NCBI RefSeq assembly: GCF_001854885.1
Contig: NZ_MDDV01000013.1
Coordinates: 124,001 to 188,000 of the forward strand
Direction of reading: 5' to 3'
Source of the DNA: Ensifer sp. LCM 4579
GTDB taxonomy: Bacteria; Pseudomonadota; Alphaproteobacteria; Rhizobiales; Rhizobiaceae
Length of the DNA: 64,000 nucleotides
Numbering within the stretch: position 1 is the stretch's first letter; every line of letters starts with the position of its first letter. Position numbers and translations under genes: made by a program. This document shows, piece after piece, positions 35,593 through 44,591 of this stretch. The notes below the pieces were generated by a model. The model made no database searches. It had not been told where the DNA came from and saw only the letters and a list, made by a program, of their open reading frames with translations.

Positions 35593-35744
35593 CCGTATGG
35601 CAACGGGCAAAGCTCGCTGTGGCACTTCGAATTCCTGCATGTCTATGTTTTGAGGAGACATGCAGCAGGGTGGCCGCTCTTCGAAAGGCAGCAGCCAGCC
35701 TGATCAAAATTGTGCTGGTTTCCGCGAACAGCCTTTCGTCGACG

Positions 35745-36560
35745 TCAGACCGGTAGCCCGACCTGTTTGCGCAAGCTCTTGTCGAATGCGGGTTCGGGGA
35801 CGAAACGGCGCAGCAGGCGAACTTGGCCGGCGAGTTTTCCCGCGGTGTAGCGTCTTCTCGGCGCCTCGGCCGTTGCCGCTTTGACAATCGTCTCTGCCAC
35901 AACTTCGGGATCGTCGCCTCTTTCGACGCTCTTGCGCATCTGCACTTCCATGTCGGCGCGCGCCGCATCGTAGACGGCAAGGGAGCGATCGGGCTTGGTC
36001 AGGTTTTCCTCGAAGGCGGTGCGGGTATAGCCGGGCTCGACCAGCGCCACCCGAATTCCGAATGTCCGCAGTTCGTGATCGAGCGATTCGGAGTAGCCTT
36101 CGACGGCATGCTTGGTCGACGCATAGAGAGCATTATAGGGGGACGGGATCAGCCCCAGAATGGAACTGATGTTGATGATCCTGCCCTTGCCTTGACCGCG
36201 CATGGTCGGCAACACCGCGTTGGTGACGCGGAGCACGCCGAAGACGTTCACGTCGAACAGCGCCTGTGCCTGGGCGGTTGACGACTCCTCTGCGCCACCG
36301 AGCAGTCCGATGCCGGCATTGTTGACGAGCAGGTCGATACGCCCTGTCTCGGCGAGCACCTCCTCGACCAGTTTCGCCACGGATGCGTCATCGGTCACGT
36401 CACAGGTCAGCATGGTGATGCCGTCGGATCTTTCGGGGATCGCGCGGCGGCTGGTTCCGAAGACGCGAAAGCCGGCTTTCTGCAAGGCTCTGGCCGCCGC
36501 GTAGCCGATTCCGCTCGATGCCCCAGTTACCAGGGCGACGCCAAGATTGACTTTGTTCAT
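35745..36560 (-). CDS. Short-chain dehydrogenase/reductase
   Basis: 271-aa classical SDR. The cofactor motif is VTGASSGIGYAA (11-22), then CDVTD, NNAGIG (80-85), catalytic Ser132/133 in IINISSILG, and the YASTK pair Tyr146/Lys150. After that comes VEPGYTRTAF. The cofactor-site residues TSRRA after the second strand favour NADPH. Follows the KAS II-like gene by 76 bp on the same strand, in a unit headed by a TetR regulator. It is not a clear FabG; the long C-terminal part (GKLAGQVRLLRRFVPEPAFDKSLRKQVGL) is that of general SDR oxidoreductases. Confidence 0.88.
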   Translation of the reverse strand: MNKVNLGVALVTGASSGIGYAAARALQKAGFRVFGTSRRAIPERSDGITMLTCDVTDDASVAKLVEEVLAETGRIDLLVNNAGIGLLGGAEESSTAQAQALFDVNVFGVLRVTNAVLPTMRGQGKGRIINISSILGLIPSPYNALYASTKHAVEGYSESLDHELRTFGIRVALVEPGYTRTAFEENLTKPDRSLAVYDAARADMEVQMRKSVERGDDPEVVAETIVKAATAEAPRRRYTAGKLAGQVRLLRRFVPEPAFDKSLRKQVGLPV

Positions 36561-36636
36561 TGAAATACTTCCTTCTGTCGTGGATTTCGTGTGGAATGGC
36601 GCAAGCCGCTCTCATTTCATGCCGCGCGGCCAAGCT

Positions 36637-37923
36637 TCAGGCGCGGGCGGCAAGTTTGTCCTTCCAGCGTCGGAACACCGCGCTGGCGTTGACTCCGCCG
36701 AAGCCGAAGCCATTGGAGATCGCGTAGTCCATCTCCGTTGGCCGAGCGTGGGTTGCAACGAAGTCGATCCCGTCGCCGGCCGGATCTGGAGTGTTCAAGT
36801 TGAGAGTCGGCGGGGCCATCTGGTCCTTGAGCGCCAGAATCGTGAAGATGGCTTCAAGCCCGCCGGCAGCACCGAGCAGGTGTCCGGTCGCCGACTTCGT
36901 TCCGCTGACAGCTATGTTGAACTCTGCGCCGAAGACCCTTTTGATCGCCGCAATCTCTCCCAGGTCTCCCACAGGCGTGGAGGTCGCATGTGCATTGAGG
37001 TGGCGGATCTCGCGCGGCGAAATTCCGGCCTGGGCAATCGCGATCTCCATGGCTCGGCGCGCGCCGTCGCCGTCCTCTGGACCGGAAGTGACGTGATGGG
37101 CGTCCGCTGTCGTGCCGTAGCCGCCGAGCTCGGCAAGCGGTTTAGCGCCGCGTGCGAGCGCGTGACTCAAAGCCTCGATGACCAGGATGCCTGCGCCTTC
37201 GCCCATGACGAAGCCGTCACGCGACCTGTCGAAGGGACGCGAGGCCCGATCCGGCGTTTCATTGAAACCGGTCGAAAGGGCGCGTGCCGCGGCAAAACCG
37301 CCGAGACTGACGACATTGATGCATGCTTCCGTTCCGCCGCACACAGCGATGTCGGCTTCATTGGCGCGGATAAGACGAGCCGCGTCACCGATTGCCTGGA
37401 TGCCGGCCGCGCACGCAGTAACCGGTGCGCCGATCGGCCCTTTGAACCCGTAACGGATGGAAATCTGTCCCGCGGCCAGGTTCACGAGGAAGGAGGGCAC
37501 GGTGAAGGGTGAAAGACGCCGGACACCGCGCTGATCGACCGTTCGCACCGCTTCGGTTATCGCGGGAAAACCCCCGATGCCCGAAGCAACGATGGTGGCG
37601 GTGCGGGTGCGGTCGTCTTCGGAGACTGGCTTCCATCCCGCCTGCGCAAGCGCTTCATCCGCCGCCGCCAGTGCGAAGAGAATGAAGCGGTCTGCCTTGC
37701 GCTGATCCTTTGGGGCAAACACGGTATTCGGATCGAAACCAGCTTCGGGATCTTCTTCCAGGGAAGGAACCATCCCGCCGATCTTCGCCGGCAGGTCACC
37801 GGCCACGTCGTCCGGGAGCCGGCGGATTCCCGAACGGCCAGCCAGGAGCCGAGACCAGGAAGTCGCCACATTGGCTCCGAGCGGGCTAACTGCTCCCATG
37901 CCTGTAACAACGATACGGCGCAT
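36637..37923 (-). CDS. fabF: Beta-ketoacyl-ACP synthase II-like protein
   Basis: 428-aa condensing enzyme. The Cys-His-His triad is complete: Cys171 in APVTACAAGIQAIG, His312 in LNAHATSTPVGD, His348 in SGTKSATGHLLGAAGG, with Lys343. The start MRRIVVTGMGAVSPLGANVATSWSRLLAGRSGI at 37923 has a CTGGAGAAC site; the longer frame above is shadow. It is isolated from fab housekeeping genes and placed in tetR-fabF-SDR, divergent from an RND pump. It therefore probably has a specialised acyl-modifying role (compare NodE) rather than bulk fatty-acid synthesis. Confidence 0.9.
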   Translation of the reverse strand: MRRIVVTGMGAVSPLGANVATSWSRLLAGRSGIRRLPDDVAGDLPAKIGGMVPSLEEDPEAGFDPNTVFAPKDQRKADRFILFALAAADEALAQAGWKPVSEDDRTRTATIVASGIGGFPAITEAVRTVDQRGVRRLSPFTVPSFLVNLAAGQISIRYGFKGPIGAPVTACAAGIQAIGDAARLIRANEADIAVCGGTEACINVVSLGGFAAARALSTGFNETPDRASRPFDRSRDGFVMGEGAGILVIEALSHALARGAKPLAELGGYGTTADAHHVTSGPEDGDGARRAMEIAIAQAGISPREIRHLNAHATSTPVGDLGEIAAIKRVFGAEFNIAVSGTKSATGHLLGAAGGLEAIFTILALKDQMAPPTLNLNTPDPAGDGIDFVATHARPTEMDYAISNGFGFGGVNASAVFRRWKDKLAARA

Positions 37924-38003
37924 ATGTTCTCCAGTTGAATCTTGTCTGGATCCGTTCACGAAACGGCGCTGAAGTGATCTCGATAAATCCAAGGATCAGG
38001 CGG

Positions 38004-38621
38004 CTACGACCCCGCGAGGGGATCGCAGGAATCTCGTGCTTCCCCGGTGGAGGCGGCGATCCGCCGAACTTCGTCGGCAGCTACATCGAGAAACCGCGCC
38101 GACATCTCTTCGTCATTCAGGATACGCGAGATCGTCACGGCACCGACCATCAGCGACAGCATTGCCATGGCTTTGCCACGGGCGTCCGGGCCTTCCGCCG
38201 CCGGCATCAATTCGTCGAGAATTTCAAGATGAGCCTGAATTCCGTCCTGGAATGAAGCGCGCACCTCCTCGCCTTGACGCGCCGCGTCAGCGCCAAGCGC
38301 CACCAAGGGGCAACCGTCGCTTTTCTCTTCCCGATGTCCCCTCGACAGGTAGAGCTCTATAACGGCCTCGAGGGGATCAGGGCTTGCAGCAGCAACGGCC
38401 GACCATCGGCGGGTCGCGTGCTCCATCGCCCGCCTCGCGGCCTGTGCGGCAAGATCGTCCTTGGATTCGAACTGCTTGTAAAATCCACCCTGGGTCAGGC
38501 CGGCCCCCTTCATCAGGTCCTTGAGCCCGATTCCGTCGAAGCCGCGCTCTCGAAAGAGCCGGCTCGCGGCGTTGATGACCGCTTCGCGATTTGCCTCCGC
38601 CTGGGCGCGGCTAACTCTCAT
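38004..38621 (-). CDS. TetR-family transcriptional regulator
   Basis: 205-aa repressor. The N-terminal HTH is NREAVINAASRLFRERGFDGIGLKDLMKGAGLTQGGFYKQFESKDDLAAQA (11-61). The C-terminal part, with the DGCPLVALGADAARQGEEVRASFQDGI block, is the TetR_C type seen in efflux regulators. It is divergent from an RND pump and first in the tetR-fabF-SDR unit. A 7-bp-arm operator overlaps the pump promoter. Confidence 0.9.
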   Translation of the reverse strand: MRVSRAQAEANREAVINAASRLFRERGFDGIGLKDLMKGAGLTQGGFYKQFESKDDLAAQAARRAMEHATRRWSAVAAASPDPLEAVIELYLSRGHREEKSDGCPLVALGADAARQGEEVRASFQDGIQAHLEILDELMPAAEGPDARGKAMAMLSLMVGAVTISRILNDEEMSARFLDVAADEVRRIAASTGEARDSCDPLAGS

Positions 38622-38645
38622 GATCGATCTCCATTTAGATTTCAG

Positions 38646-38686
38646 TTGACATCTATAGACCTTTTAGATTTAGATCGCAATCTAAA
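38646..38686 (+). promoter_or_regulatory. RND pump promoter with overlapping TetR operator
   Basis: TTGACA (38646-38651), 17-nt spacer, TTTAGA (38669-38674). The inverted repeat TTTAGAT-CGCA-ATCTAAA (38669-38686) covers the -10 box, and extra TTTAGAT half-sites occur at about 38635. A bound TetR repressor would block the pump promoter. Confidence 0.65.
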
Positions 38687-38719
38687 TATGGCGACGCCTG
38701 CCAACAAGGGTCATCTGAC

Positions 38720-39829
38720 ATGAAGCGCAAATTTCTTTTCACATCGATCGGCCTCGTGGCTGCAGCCGGGGGCGCGGCGTACGCGTTCGTTTTCGAAACA
38801 CCTGGACGAGACGCAGAGATTGCTGATCCCCGCGTCGAATCGCCACTCGTAAGGGTCGTGGAAGCGACGAAGCCTGACCGAGCCGAGCGAGCCTTCACAG
38901 GTACGATCGCCGCGCGGGTTGTGAGCAATCTTGGTTTCCGGGTGCCGGGCAAGATCACCCAGCGCCTCGTGGACATCGGCGAACAGGTGACAGCGGGGCA
39001 GGCGCTTCTGAGGATCGATGAGACCGATCTACAGCTTGCGCTCACCGCCAGGCGCAACGCTGTCGCTGCAGCACGCGCTGTCCTGGTCCAGGCGCGTGCC
39101 GACGAGGAGCGCTATGCTGTTCTCGTAAAGAAAGGACTGGCGGCAACGCCGCAGCGTTACGAGCAGGCCAAGGCAGCGCTCGATACCGCCTCGGCGCGGC
39201 TCGCCGCCGCGGAAGCGGAAGCAAGGGTCGCAGAGAACGAGGCGACCTATTCCGTTCTGGTGGCGGATTCGGATGGAACGGTGGTCGAAACGCTGGGAGA
39301 GCCGGGGCAGGTCGTCTCCGCCGGCCAGGCGGTGGTTCGTCTTGCGCATGCCGGTCCCCGTGAGGCCGTCATCGCACTGCCCGAGACGCTCCGGCCCGCG
39401 GTCGGCTCTGAGGCCGTGGCCAGCCTGTATGGGGGCGGCGAGCGGCGCTACACGGCACGTCTGCGGCAATTATCGGACTCCGCCGACCCCCAGACGCGCA
39501 CCTACGAGGCTCGCTATGTGCTTGACGGCCAGGCTGCGGCAGCACCGCTCGGCGCGACGGTTACCATTCGGATTGCCGATCAGGCGAGCCAGCCGGAAGT
39601 CCAGGTGCCGCTCGGGGCGGTACTCGACGACGGCGAAAGGACCGGCGTCTGGGTCTTCGACAGAGCCAGCTCGAGCGTGCGCTTTCGACCCGTCGAGCTT
39701 GTCCGCGTGACCAGCGAGACCGCCATGATCTCAGGGTTGAACCCTGGCGATCCGATTGTTTCGCTCGGCGCTCATCTCCTGCAGGAAGGTGCTCGCGTCA
39801 GAACTGCATCCGAAGGCGGGGTCAACTGA
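38720..39829 (+). CDS. RND efflux periplasmic adaptor (membrane fusion protein)
   Basis: 369-aa adaptor linking the RND pump to an outer-membrane channel. An N-terminal membrane anchor or signal (MKRKFLFTSIGLVAAAGGAAYAFVF) is present without a lipobox Cys. Lipoyl-type halves (VSNLGFRVPGKITQRLVDIGEQVTAGQALLRIDETDL; DSDGTVVETLGEPGQVVSAGQAVVRLAH) flank a coiled-coil hairpin rich in Ala, Glu and Arg (about 105-175). Beta-barrel and membrane-proximal domains follow. The next gene starts 2 bp after its stop. No outer-membrane channel gene is adjacent. Confidence 0.9.
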   Translation: MKRKFLFTSIGLVAAAGGAAYAFVFETPGRDAEIADPRVESPLVRVVEATKPDRAERAFTGTIAARVVSNLGFRVPGKITQRLVDIGEQVTAGQALLRIDETDLQLALTARRNAVAAARAVLVQARADEERYAVLVKKGLAATPQRYEQAKAALDTASARLAAAEAEARVAENEATYSVLVADSDGTVVETLGEPGQVVSAGQAVVRLAHAGPREAVIALPETLRPAVGSEAVASLYGGGERRYTARLRQLSDSADPQTRTYEARYVLDGQAAAAPLGATVTIRIADQASQPEVQVPLGAVLDDGERTGVWVFDRASSSVRFRPVELVRVTSETAMISGLNPGDPIVSLGAHLLQEGARVRTASEGGVN

Positions 39830-39831
39830 AG

Positions 39832-42800
39832 ATGAACCTCAATCTTTCCGCGATCGCCGTTCGCGAGCGCGCCGTCACCCTGTTCTTCATCCTCCTGCTG
39901 GTGGCCGCCGGCGCCTACGCCTTCCTCATGCTTGGACGGGCGGAGGATCCGAACTTCACCATCAAGACCATGACGGTCACGACGGCATGGCCCGGCGCGA
40001 CGGCACGCGAGATGCAGGATCTTGTCGCCGAACCCTTGGAGAAGCGGCTTCAGGAGCTGACCTGGTACGACCGGGTGGAGACGACCACACGGCCAGGCTA
40101 TGCGTATATGACGGTCACGCTGAAGGACAGCACCCCGCCATCCGTCGTGCAGGAGGAGTTCTACCAGGCCCGCAAGAAGCTCGGGGATGAAGCCCGCAAC
40201 CTGCCCTCCGGCGTCTTCGGTCCCTTCGTCAACGACGAATATTCGGACGTGAGCTTCGCCCTTTATGCCCTGAAGGCAAAGGGCATGCCGATGCGTGAGC
40301 TCGCCAGGCAGGCCGAGGTGATCCGCCAGGACCTCCTGCACGTGCCGGGCGTCAAGAAGATCAACATCCTCGGTGAACGCCCGGAACAGATATTCGTCGA
40401 GTTCTCCTACGCCAAATTGGCGACCCTCGGCGTCTCGGCACAGGATATCGTTGCCGCCCTGCAACGGCAGAACACCGTCACACCGGCGGGCTCGATCGAC
40501 ACAAAGGGGCCGCAGGTCTTCATCAGGGTCGACGGCGCTTATGACAGTGTCCAGGCGATCGCCGACACGCCGATTGCCGCTGCCGGGCGGACGCTGAAGC
40601 TCTCCGACATTGCCGAGGTTCGCCGCGGCTATCAGGATCCTCCGACCTACCTGATCCGGCGCCAGGGCGAGCCGACCATCATGCTTGGGGCTGTGATGCA
40701 GGAGGGCTGGGACGGTCTCGCGCTCGGCAAGGCGCTCGAGGACAGGACTGCAGCGATCGCATCGGCACTGCCGCTCGGGATGACGCTCGAAAAGGTGACC
40801 GATCAGGCCGTCAACATCACCTCGGCGGTTGACGAGTTCATGATGAAGTTCGCGATGGCACTCGGTGTGGTGCTCGTAGTGAGCCTCATCAGCCTCGGCT
40901 GGCGGGTCGGCATTGTCGTGGCGGCCGCCGTTCCCCTGACGCTTGCCGTCGTCTTCCTCATCATGCTGGAGACGGGCCGGTTCTTCGACCGCATCACGCT
41001 CGGCGCCCTCATTCTGGCGCTCGGCCTTCTGGTCGACGACGCCATCATCGCCATCGAGGTGATGGTGGTGAAAATGGAAGAGGGCATGGACCGCATCAAG
41101 GCGGCGGCCTATGCGTGGAGCCACACTGCCGCGCCGATGCTCTCGGGAACACTCGTGACGATCGCCGGCTTCCTGCCGGTGGGCTTCGCGCGATCGACCG
41201 CGGGCGAATACGCCGGCAACATCTTCTGGGTCGTCGGGTTCGCCCTCATCGTCTCCTGGATCGTCGCGGTGGTCTTCACGCCCTATCTTGGCGTCAAGAT
41301 GCTGCCCGCGATCAAACCGATCGAAGGCGGGCACCACGCGATTTACAACACACCGAATTACCGGCGTCTGCGACGGCTCATCACCTTTGCGGTGCGTCAC
41401 AAATTTCTGACCTGCGCCATAGTCGGCATCGCCTTCGCGCTTTCCGTCGTCGGCATGGGTGCCGTCAAACAGCAGTTCTTCCCGACGTCCGACCGCCCGG
41501 AGGTGCTGGTGGAAGTCCGCCTACCGCAAGGCACCAGCATCGAGACGACGACGGCGACGGTCGGCAAGCTCGAGCACTGGCTGGACAAGCAGCCCGAGGC
41601 GAAGATCGTCACGAGCTATGTCGGGCAGGGTGCTCCCCGCTTCTTTTTCGCGATGGCGCCGGAACTGCCTGATCCCGCCTTCGCCAAGATCGTCGTGCTG
41701 ACCCCGAACGCGGAGGCGCGCGAGGCTTTGAAGCATCGGCTCCGCCAGGCATTGTCTGACGGGCTTGCACCCGAGGCCTATGTACGCGTCACTCAGCTTG
41801 TGTTCGGACCCTACACGCCGTTCCCGGTCGAGTTTCGGGTAATGGGCCCTGATCCGGCTCAGCTATACGGCATTTCGGAAAAGGCCCTCGACATCATGCG
41901 CGGCGTCCCGGACGTGCGCCAGGCCAACCGCGATTGGGGCAGCCGCACCCCTGTCCTTCGCTTCATCCCGGATCAGGAGCGACTGAATCTCATCGGCCTC
42001 TCCCCGGCGGAGGCGGCCCAGCAGCTCCAGTTCCTCCTCACCGGCATCCCCGTCACGCAGGTGCGCGAGGACATTCGCAATGTTCCGATCGTCGCGCGCA
42101 GCGCCGGAAACGAACGACTGGATCCGACGCGTCTTGCGGATTTTACCCTGATGAGCCGCGACGGCCGCCCGATCCCGCTCGACCAGGTCGGCCATTCGGA
42201 AGTCCGCCTGGAAGAACCGATCCTGAAGCGCCGCGATCGCACGCCTGTCATCACGATCCGCTCGGACATCAACGAGGCGACCCAGCCGCCGGAGGTCTCG
42301 AAGCAGATCATGACCGCCCTCCAGCCGCTGATCGCATCGCTTCCGGCCGGCTATCGCATCGAATTGGGTGGATCGATCGAGGAGGCTGCCAAGGCGAATA
42401 CCGCGCTGGGCAAGGTTTTCCCGGCCATGATCGCCGCGATGCTGATCGTCATCATGCTGCAGGTGCGATCCTTCTCGACGATGGCCATGGTCATGCTGAC
42501 CGCGCCGCTTGGCCTCGTCGGCGTCGTGCCGATGTTGCTCACCTTCAATCAGCCCTTCGGGTTCAACGCCATTCTGGGCCTGATAGGACTGGCGGGCATC
42601 CTGATGCGCAATACGCTGATCCTGACCGAACAGATCAAGGAGAACCGTGCTGCCGGCCTTGACGACTATCACGCCGTCATCGAGGCCACGGTGCAACGCA
42701 CCAGGCCCGTGATCCTGACCGCACTTGCCGCCGTGCTGGCCTTCATTCCCCTGACGCACTCGGTCTTCTGGGGGTCGATGGCCTACACGCTGATCGGCGG

Positions 42801-42942
42801 CACGGCGGTCGGCACGGTGCTGATCCTATTGTTCCTTCCGGCGCTCTACACCGCCTGGTTCCGGATCAAGCCGACTGCAGATGAGATCCATGAGGATCCG
42901 ACGGAGGAACTGGAAGTGCGCCTAGCAATGGCTGCCGAGTAG
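39832..42942 (+). CDS. RND efflux transporter permease (AcrB/MexB-like family)
   Basis: 1036-aa inner-membrane proton antiporter with 12 expected helices and two large periplasmic loops. The proton-relay pair is Asp402-Asp403 in LGLLVDDAIIAIEVMVVKMEEG, and the motif near residue 440 is GTLVTIAGFLPVGFA. The second half repeats the pattern (GLIGLAGILMRNTLILTEQIKENRAAGLDDYHAVIEATVQRTRPVILTALAAVLAFIPLT). The sequence suits the drug/solvent branch rather than heavy metals. The substrate is unknown, but co-control with fabF-SDR hints at a lipid-like or aromatic compound. Confidence 0.93.
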   Translation: MNLNLSAIAVRERAVTLFFILLLVAAGAYAFLMLGRAEDPNFTIKTMTVTTAWPGATAREMQDLVAEPLEKRLQELTWYDRVETTTRPGYAYMTVTLKDSTPPSVVQEEFYQARKKLGDEARNLPSGVFGPFVNDEYSDVSFALYALKAKGMPMRELARQAEVIRQDLLHVPGVKKINILGERPEQIFVEFSYAKLATLGVSAQDIVAALQRQNTVTPAGSIDTKGPQVFIRVDGAYDSVQAIADTPIAAAGRTLKLSDIAEVRRGYQDPPTYLIRRQGEPTIMLGAVMQEGWDGLALGKALEDRTAAIASALPLGMTLEKVTDQAVNITSAVDEFMMKFAMALGVVLVVSLISLGWRVGIVVAAAVPLTLAVVFLIMLETGRFFDRITLGALILALGLLVDDAIIAIEVMVVKMEEGMDRIKAAAYAWSHTAAPMLSGTLVTIAGFLPVGFARSTAGEYAGNIFWVVGFALIVSWIVAVVFTPYLGVKMLPAIKPIEGGHHAIYNTPNYRRLRRLITFAVRHKFLTCAIVGIAFALSVVGMGAVKQQFFPTSDRPEVLVEVRLPQGTSIETTTATVGKLEHWLDKQPEAKIVTSYVGQGAPRFFFAMAPELPDPAFAKIVVLTPNAEAREALKHRLRQALSDGLAPEAYVRVTQLVFGPYTPFPVEFRVMGPDPAQLYGISEKALDIMRGVPDVRQANRDWGSRTPVLRFIPDQERLNLIGLSPAEAAQQLQFLLTGIPVTQVREDIRNVPIVARSAGNERLDPTRLADFTLMSRDGRPIPLDQVGHSEVRLEEPILKRRDRTPVITIRSDINEATQPPEVSKQIMTALQPLIASLPAGYRIELGGSIEEAAKANTALGKVFPAMIAAMLIVIMLQVRSFSTMAMVMLTAPLGLVGVVPMLLTFNQPFGFNAILGLIGLAGILMRNTLILTEQIKENRAAGLDDYHAVIEATVQRTRPVILTALAAVLAFIPLTHSVFWGSMAYTLIGGTAVGTVLILLFLPALYTAWFRIKPTADEIHEDPTEELEVRLAMAAE

Positions 42943-43247
42943 CGTCTGGTGCGCGCCGGCTGGCCCTGCCTGAACATGAGACGGGGCCAGCGTTCATCCA
43001 ATCTGGAGGCAACCATGGATGAACCGGTCCGAGCGGGGACTGATATCGGCTTTCCCTGACGGGTTCTCCCGCGGAACGTGTACAACCGCCGAAAGGCAGC
43101 CGCCTTCCGGCCATGAATTCACCAAAACTACGCGACAAAACCGCAGTCGCCGGCTTGCCGTCCGGTGCGGGAGCATCCCGCATTTGGCGAGCCGGCTGGC
43201 ATGACCTTCCACGTCCGCAGGACCTTTTCACACGGGGATGACGAAAC
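42943..43247. other. Intergenic region between RND pump and polysaccharide genes
   Basis: 305 bp. It has a weak 8-bp stem (GCTGGCCC/GGGCCAGC, 42959-42991) with a 17-nt loop just after the pump gene. It also has a 14-codon frame behind GGAGG (43015, MDEPVRAGTDIGFP) that cannot be judged. No other gene is seen. Confidence 0.35.
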
Positions 43248-44591
43248 ATGAGAGTTGTAGTCGAAAACACCGTCTGCCTGAACACGGGCGACGCGGCGAT
43301 CCTGCTCGCGATCAGGCATATCCTGAAGACGCTGTTGGGCGAGGGCGTGGAATTCCTGGTGTTCGATAGCCAGCCGGAGGTGGCGGCAAGGCTTTATCCG
43401 AAGGAGCACTATCCGGATATTGAGCTTCGCAAGCTCCCGTCGGAATCCTTCTTCAAGTACAAATATGACGACAACACCCTCAAGAATGCGCTAAAGCAGG
43501 TCTATAACCAGGCGGTCTTCCAGGCACTCAGCCATGTCGGCACCGGCAACTATCTCGACCGGCAATTCTTCAGCGACGACGACCGCAAGAGCCTGGCGCT
43601 CTACAGGGATGCCGATCTGGTGATCACCACCGGCGGCACCTATCTCGTGGAAAACTATTCGCTGGAGCGACGCATCAACGAGTTCAAGGTGGGCGAGATG
43701 CTTGGCAAAAAGCCGATCTTCTTCACCCAGTCGCTGGGACCGTTCGAAAAATCCTATAACCGCCGGAAGCTGCAGCCGGTTTTCGCACAGAGCCCCCTGA
43801 TCCTGCTCCGGGACGAGCGCTCGCGCGAGCACATTCTCGATCTCGTCGACGATCCGGGCAAGTGCCATGTGATTGCCGACGCCGTCTTCGCGCTCGCCGA
43901 TCTGGAGCGGGTCAAGGCGCTGCTGATCGTCGGCCGCCCGGCGCCGAGCGGCCGCGTCGGCATTTCGGTGCGGCACTGGCACTACGTGAAGAACGGCGCC
44001 GGCGGCATGGGCCGCTATATCGACTCCATTCGCGAGATCGCCACGCGTCTGGTGCGCGATCACGGCAAGGAGGTCACCTTCGTTTCCACCTGCCAAGGCG
44101 TGCCGGAATACGCCCATGACGATTCGAAGACGGCAGAGCTGATCGTCTCGGGTCTTGCTCCCGAAATCGCAAGCCAAGTGACGGTCGACGCGTCCTTCCA
44201 TACGCCCGAACAATTGATGGCAGTCGTCAAGGATTTCGATTTCGTCGTGGCGACGCGGATGCACATGATGATCATGTCGCTGTGCGTCGGCACGCCGGTG
44301 CTACCGATCGCCTACGAGTTCAAGACAAGGGAACTCGCCAAGCGCATCGGCGTTGCCGACGTGCTGCTCGATATCGACACGGTGGCGCCGGACGAGGCCA
44401 GCGCCAGTCTCGACCGCTTCGCCGCCAATCTCGATCACTATCGCGCGGTCAGCCTCAAGGCGGTCATCGAGGAGCATGCCTCGGCCATGTCGGCGGCGGA
44501 TCTCATCCGCCCGCTGATCGAGGGCTCAACTGCGAACAGCACCCAGCCCTCGCCTGAGGACGTCGAGCAGGACCTGGCGCGGCGGGCGTAG
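43248..44591 (+). CDS. Polysaccharide pyruvyl transferase family protein
   Basis: 447-aa protein of the PssM/ExoV/CsaB family that adds ketal pyruvate to sugar residues. It begins MRVVVENTVCLNTGDAAILLAIRHILKTLLGEGVEFLVFDSQPE. The family landmarks DADLVITTGGTYLVENYS, PIFFTQSLGPFEK, LLRDERSREHI and VVATRMHMMIMSLCVGTPVLPIAYEFKT (the RxH motif of the C-terminal GT-B-like half) are present. It faces a flippase and two glycosyltransferases on the other strand and overlaps the flippase 3' end by 66 bp. A role in decorating a surface polysaccharide is inferred. Confidence 0.85.
   Translation: MRVVVENTVCLNTGDAAILLAIRHILKTLLGEGVEFLVFDSQPEVAARLYPKEHYPDIELRKLPSESFFKYKYDDNTLKNALKQVYNQAVFQALSHVGTGNYLDRQFFSDDDRKSLALYRDADLVITTGGTYLVENYSLERRINEFKVGEMLGKKPIFFTQSLGPFEKSYNRRKLQPVFAQSPLILLRDERSREHILDLVDDPGKCHVIADAVFALADLERVKALLIVGRPAPSGRVGISVRHWHYVKNGAGGMGRYIDSIREIATRLVRDHGKEVTFVSTCQGVPEYAHDDSKTAELIVSGLAPEIASQVTVDASFHTPEQLMAVVKDFDFVVATRMHMMIMSLCVGTPVLPIAYEFKTRELAKRIGVADVLLDIDTVAPDEASASLDRFAANLDHYRAVSLKAVIEEHASAMSAADLIRPLIEGSTANSTQPSPEDVEQDLARRA

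Noticed and set aside
39772-41400. 542-codon minus-strand frame opposite the RND genes.
   Set aside because: Antisense shadow; the plus strand encodes unmistakable MFP and RND proteins.
42959-42991. Stem GCTGGCCC/GGGCCAGC after the RND gene as a terminator.
   Set aside because: The loop is 17 nt and no U-tract follows; it could easily be chance at this GC content.
43015-43059. 14-codon frame behind GGAGG as a leader peptide.
   Set aside because: No regulatory stem or codon run accompanies it; too short to support.
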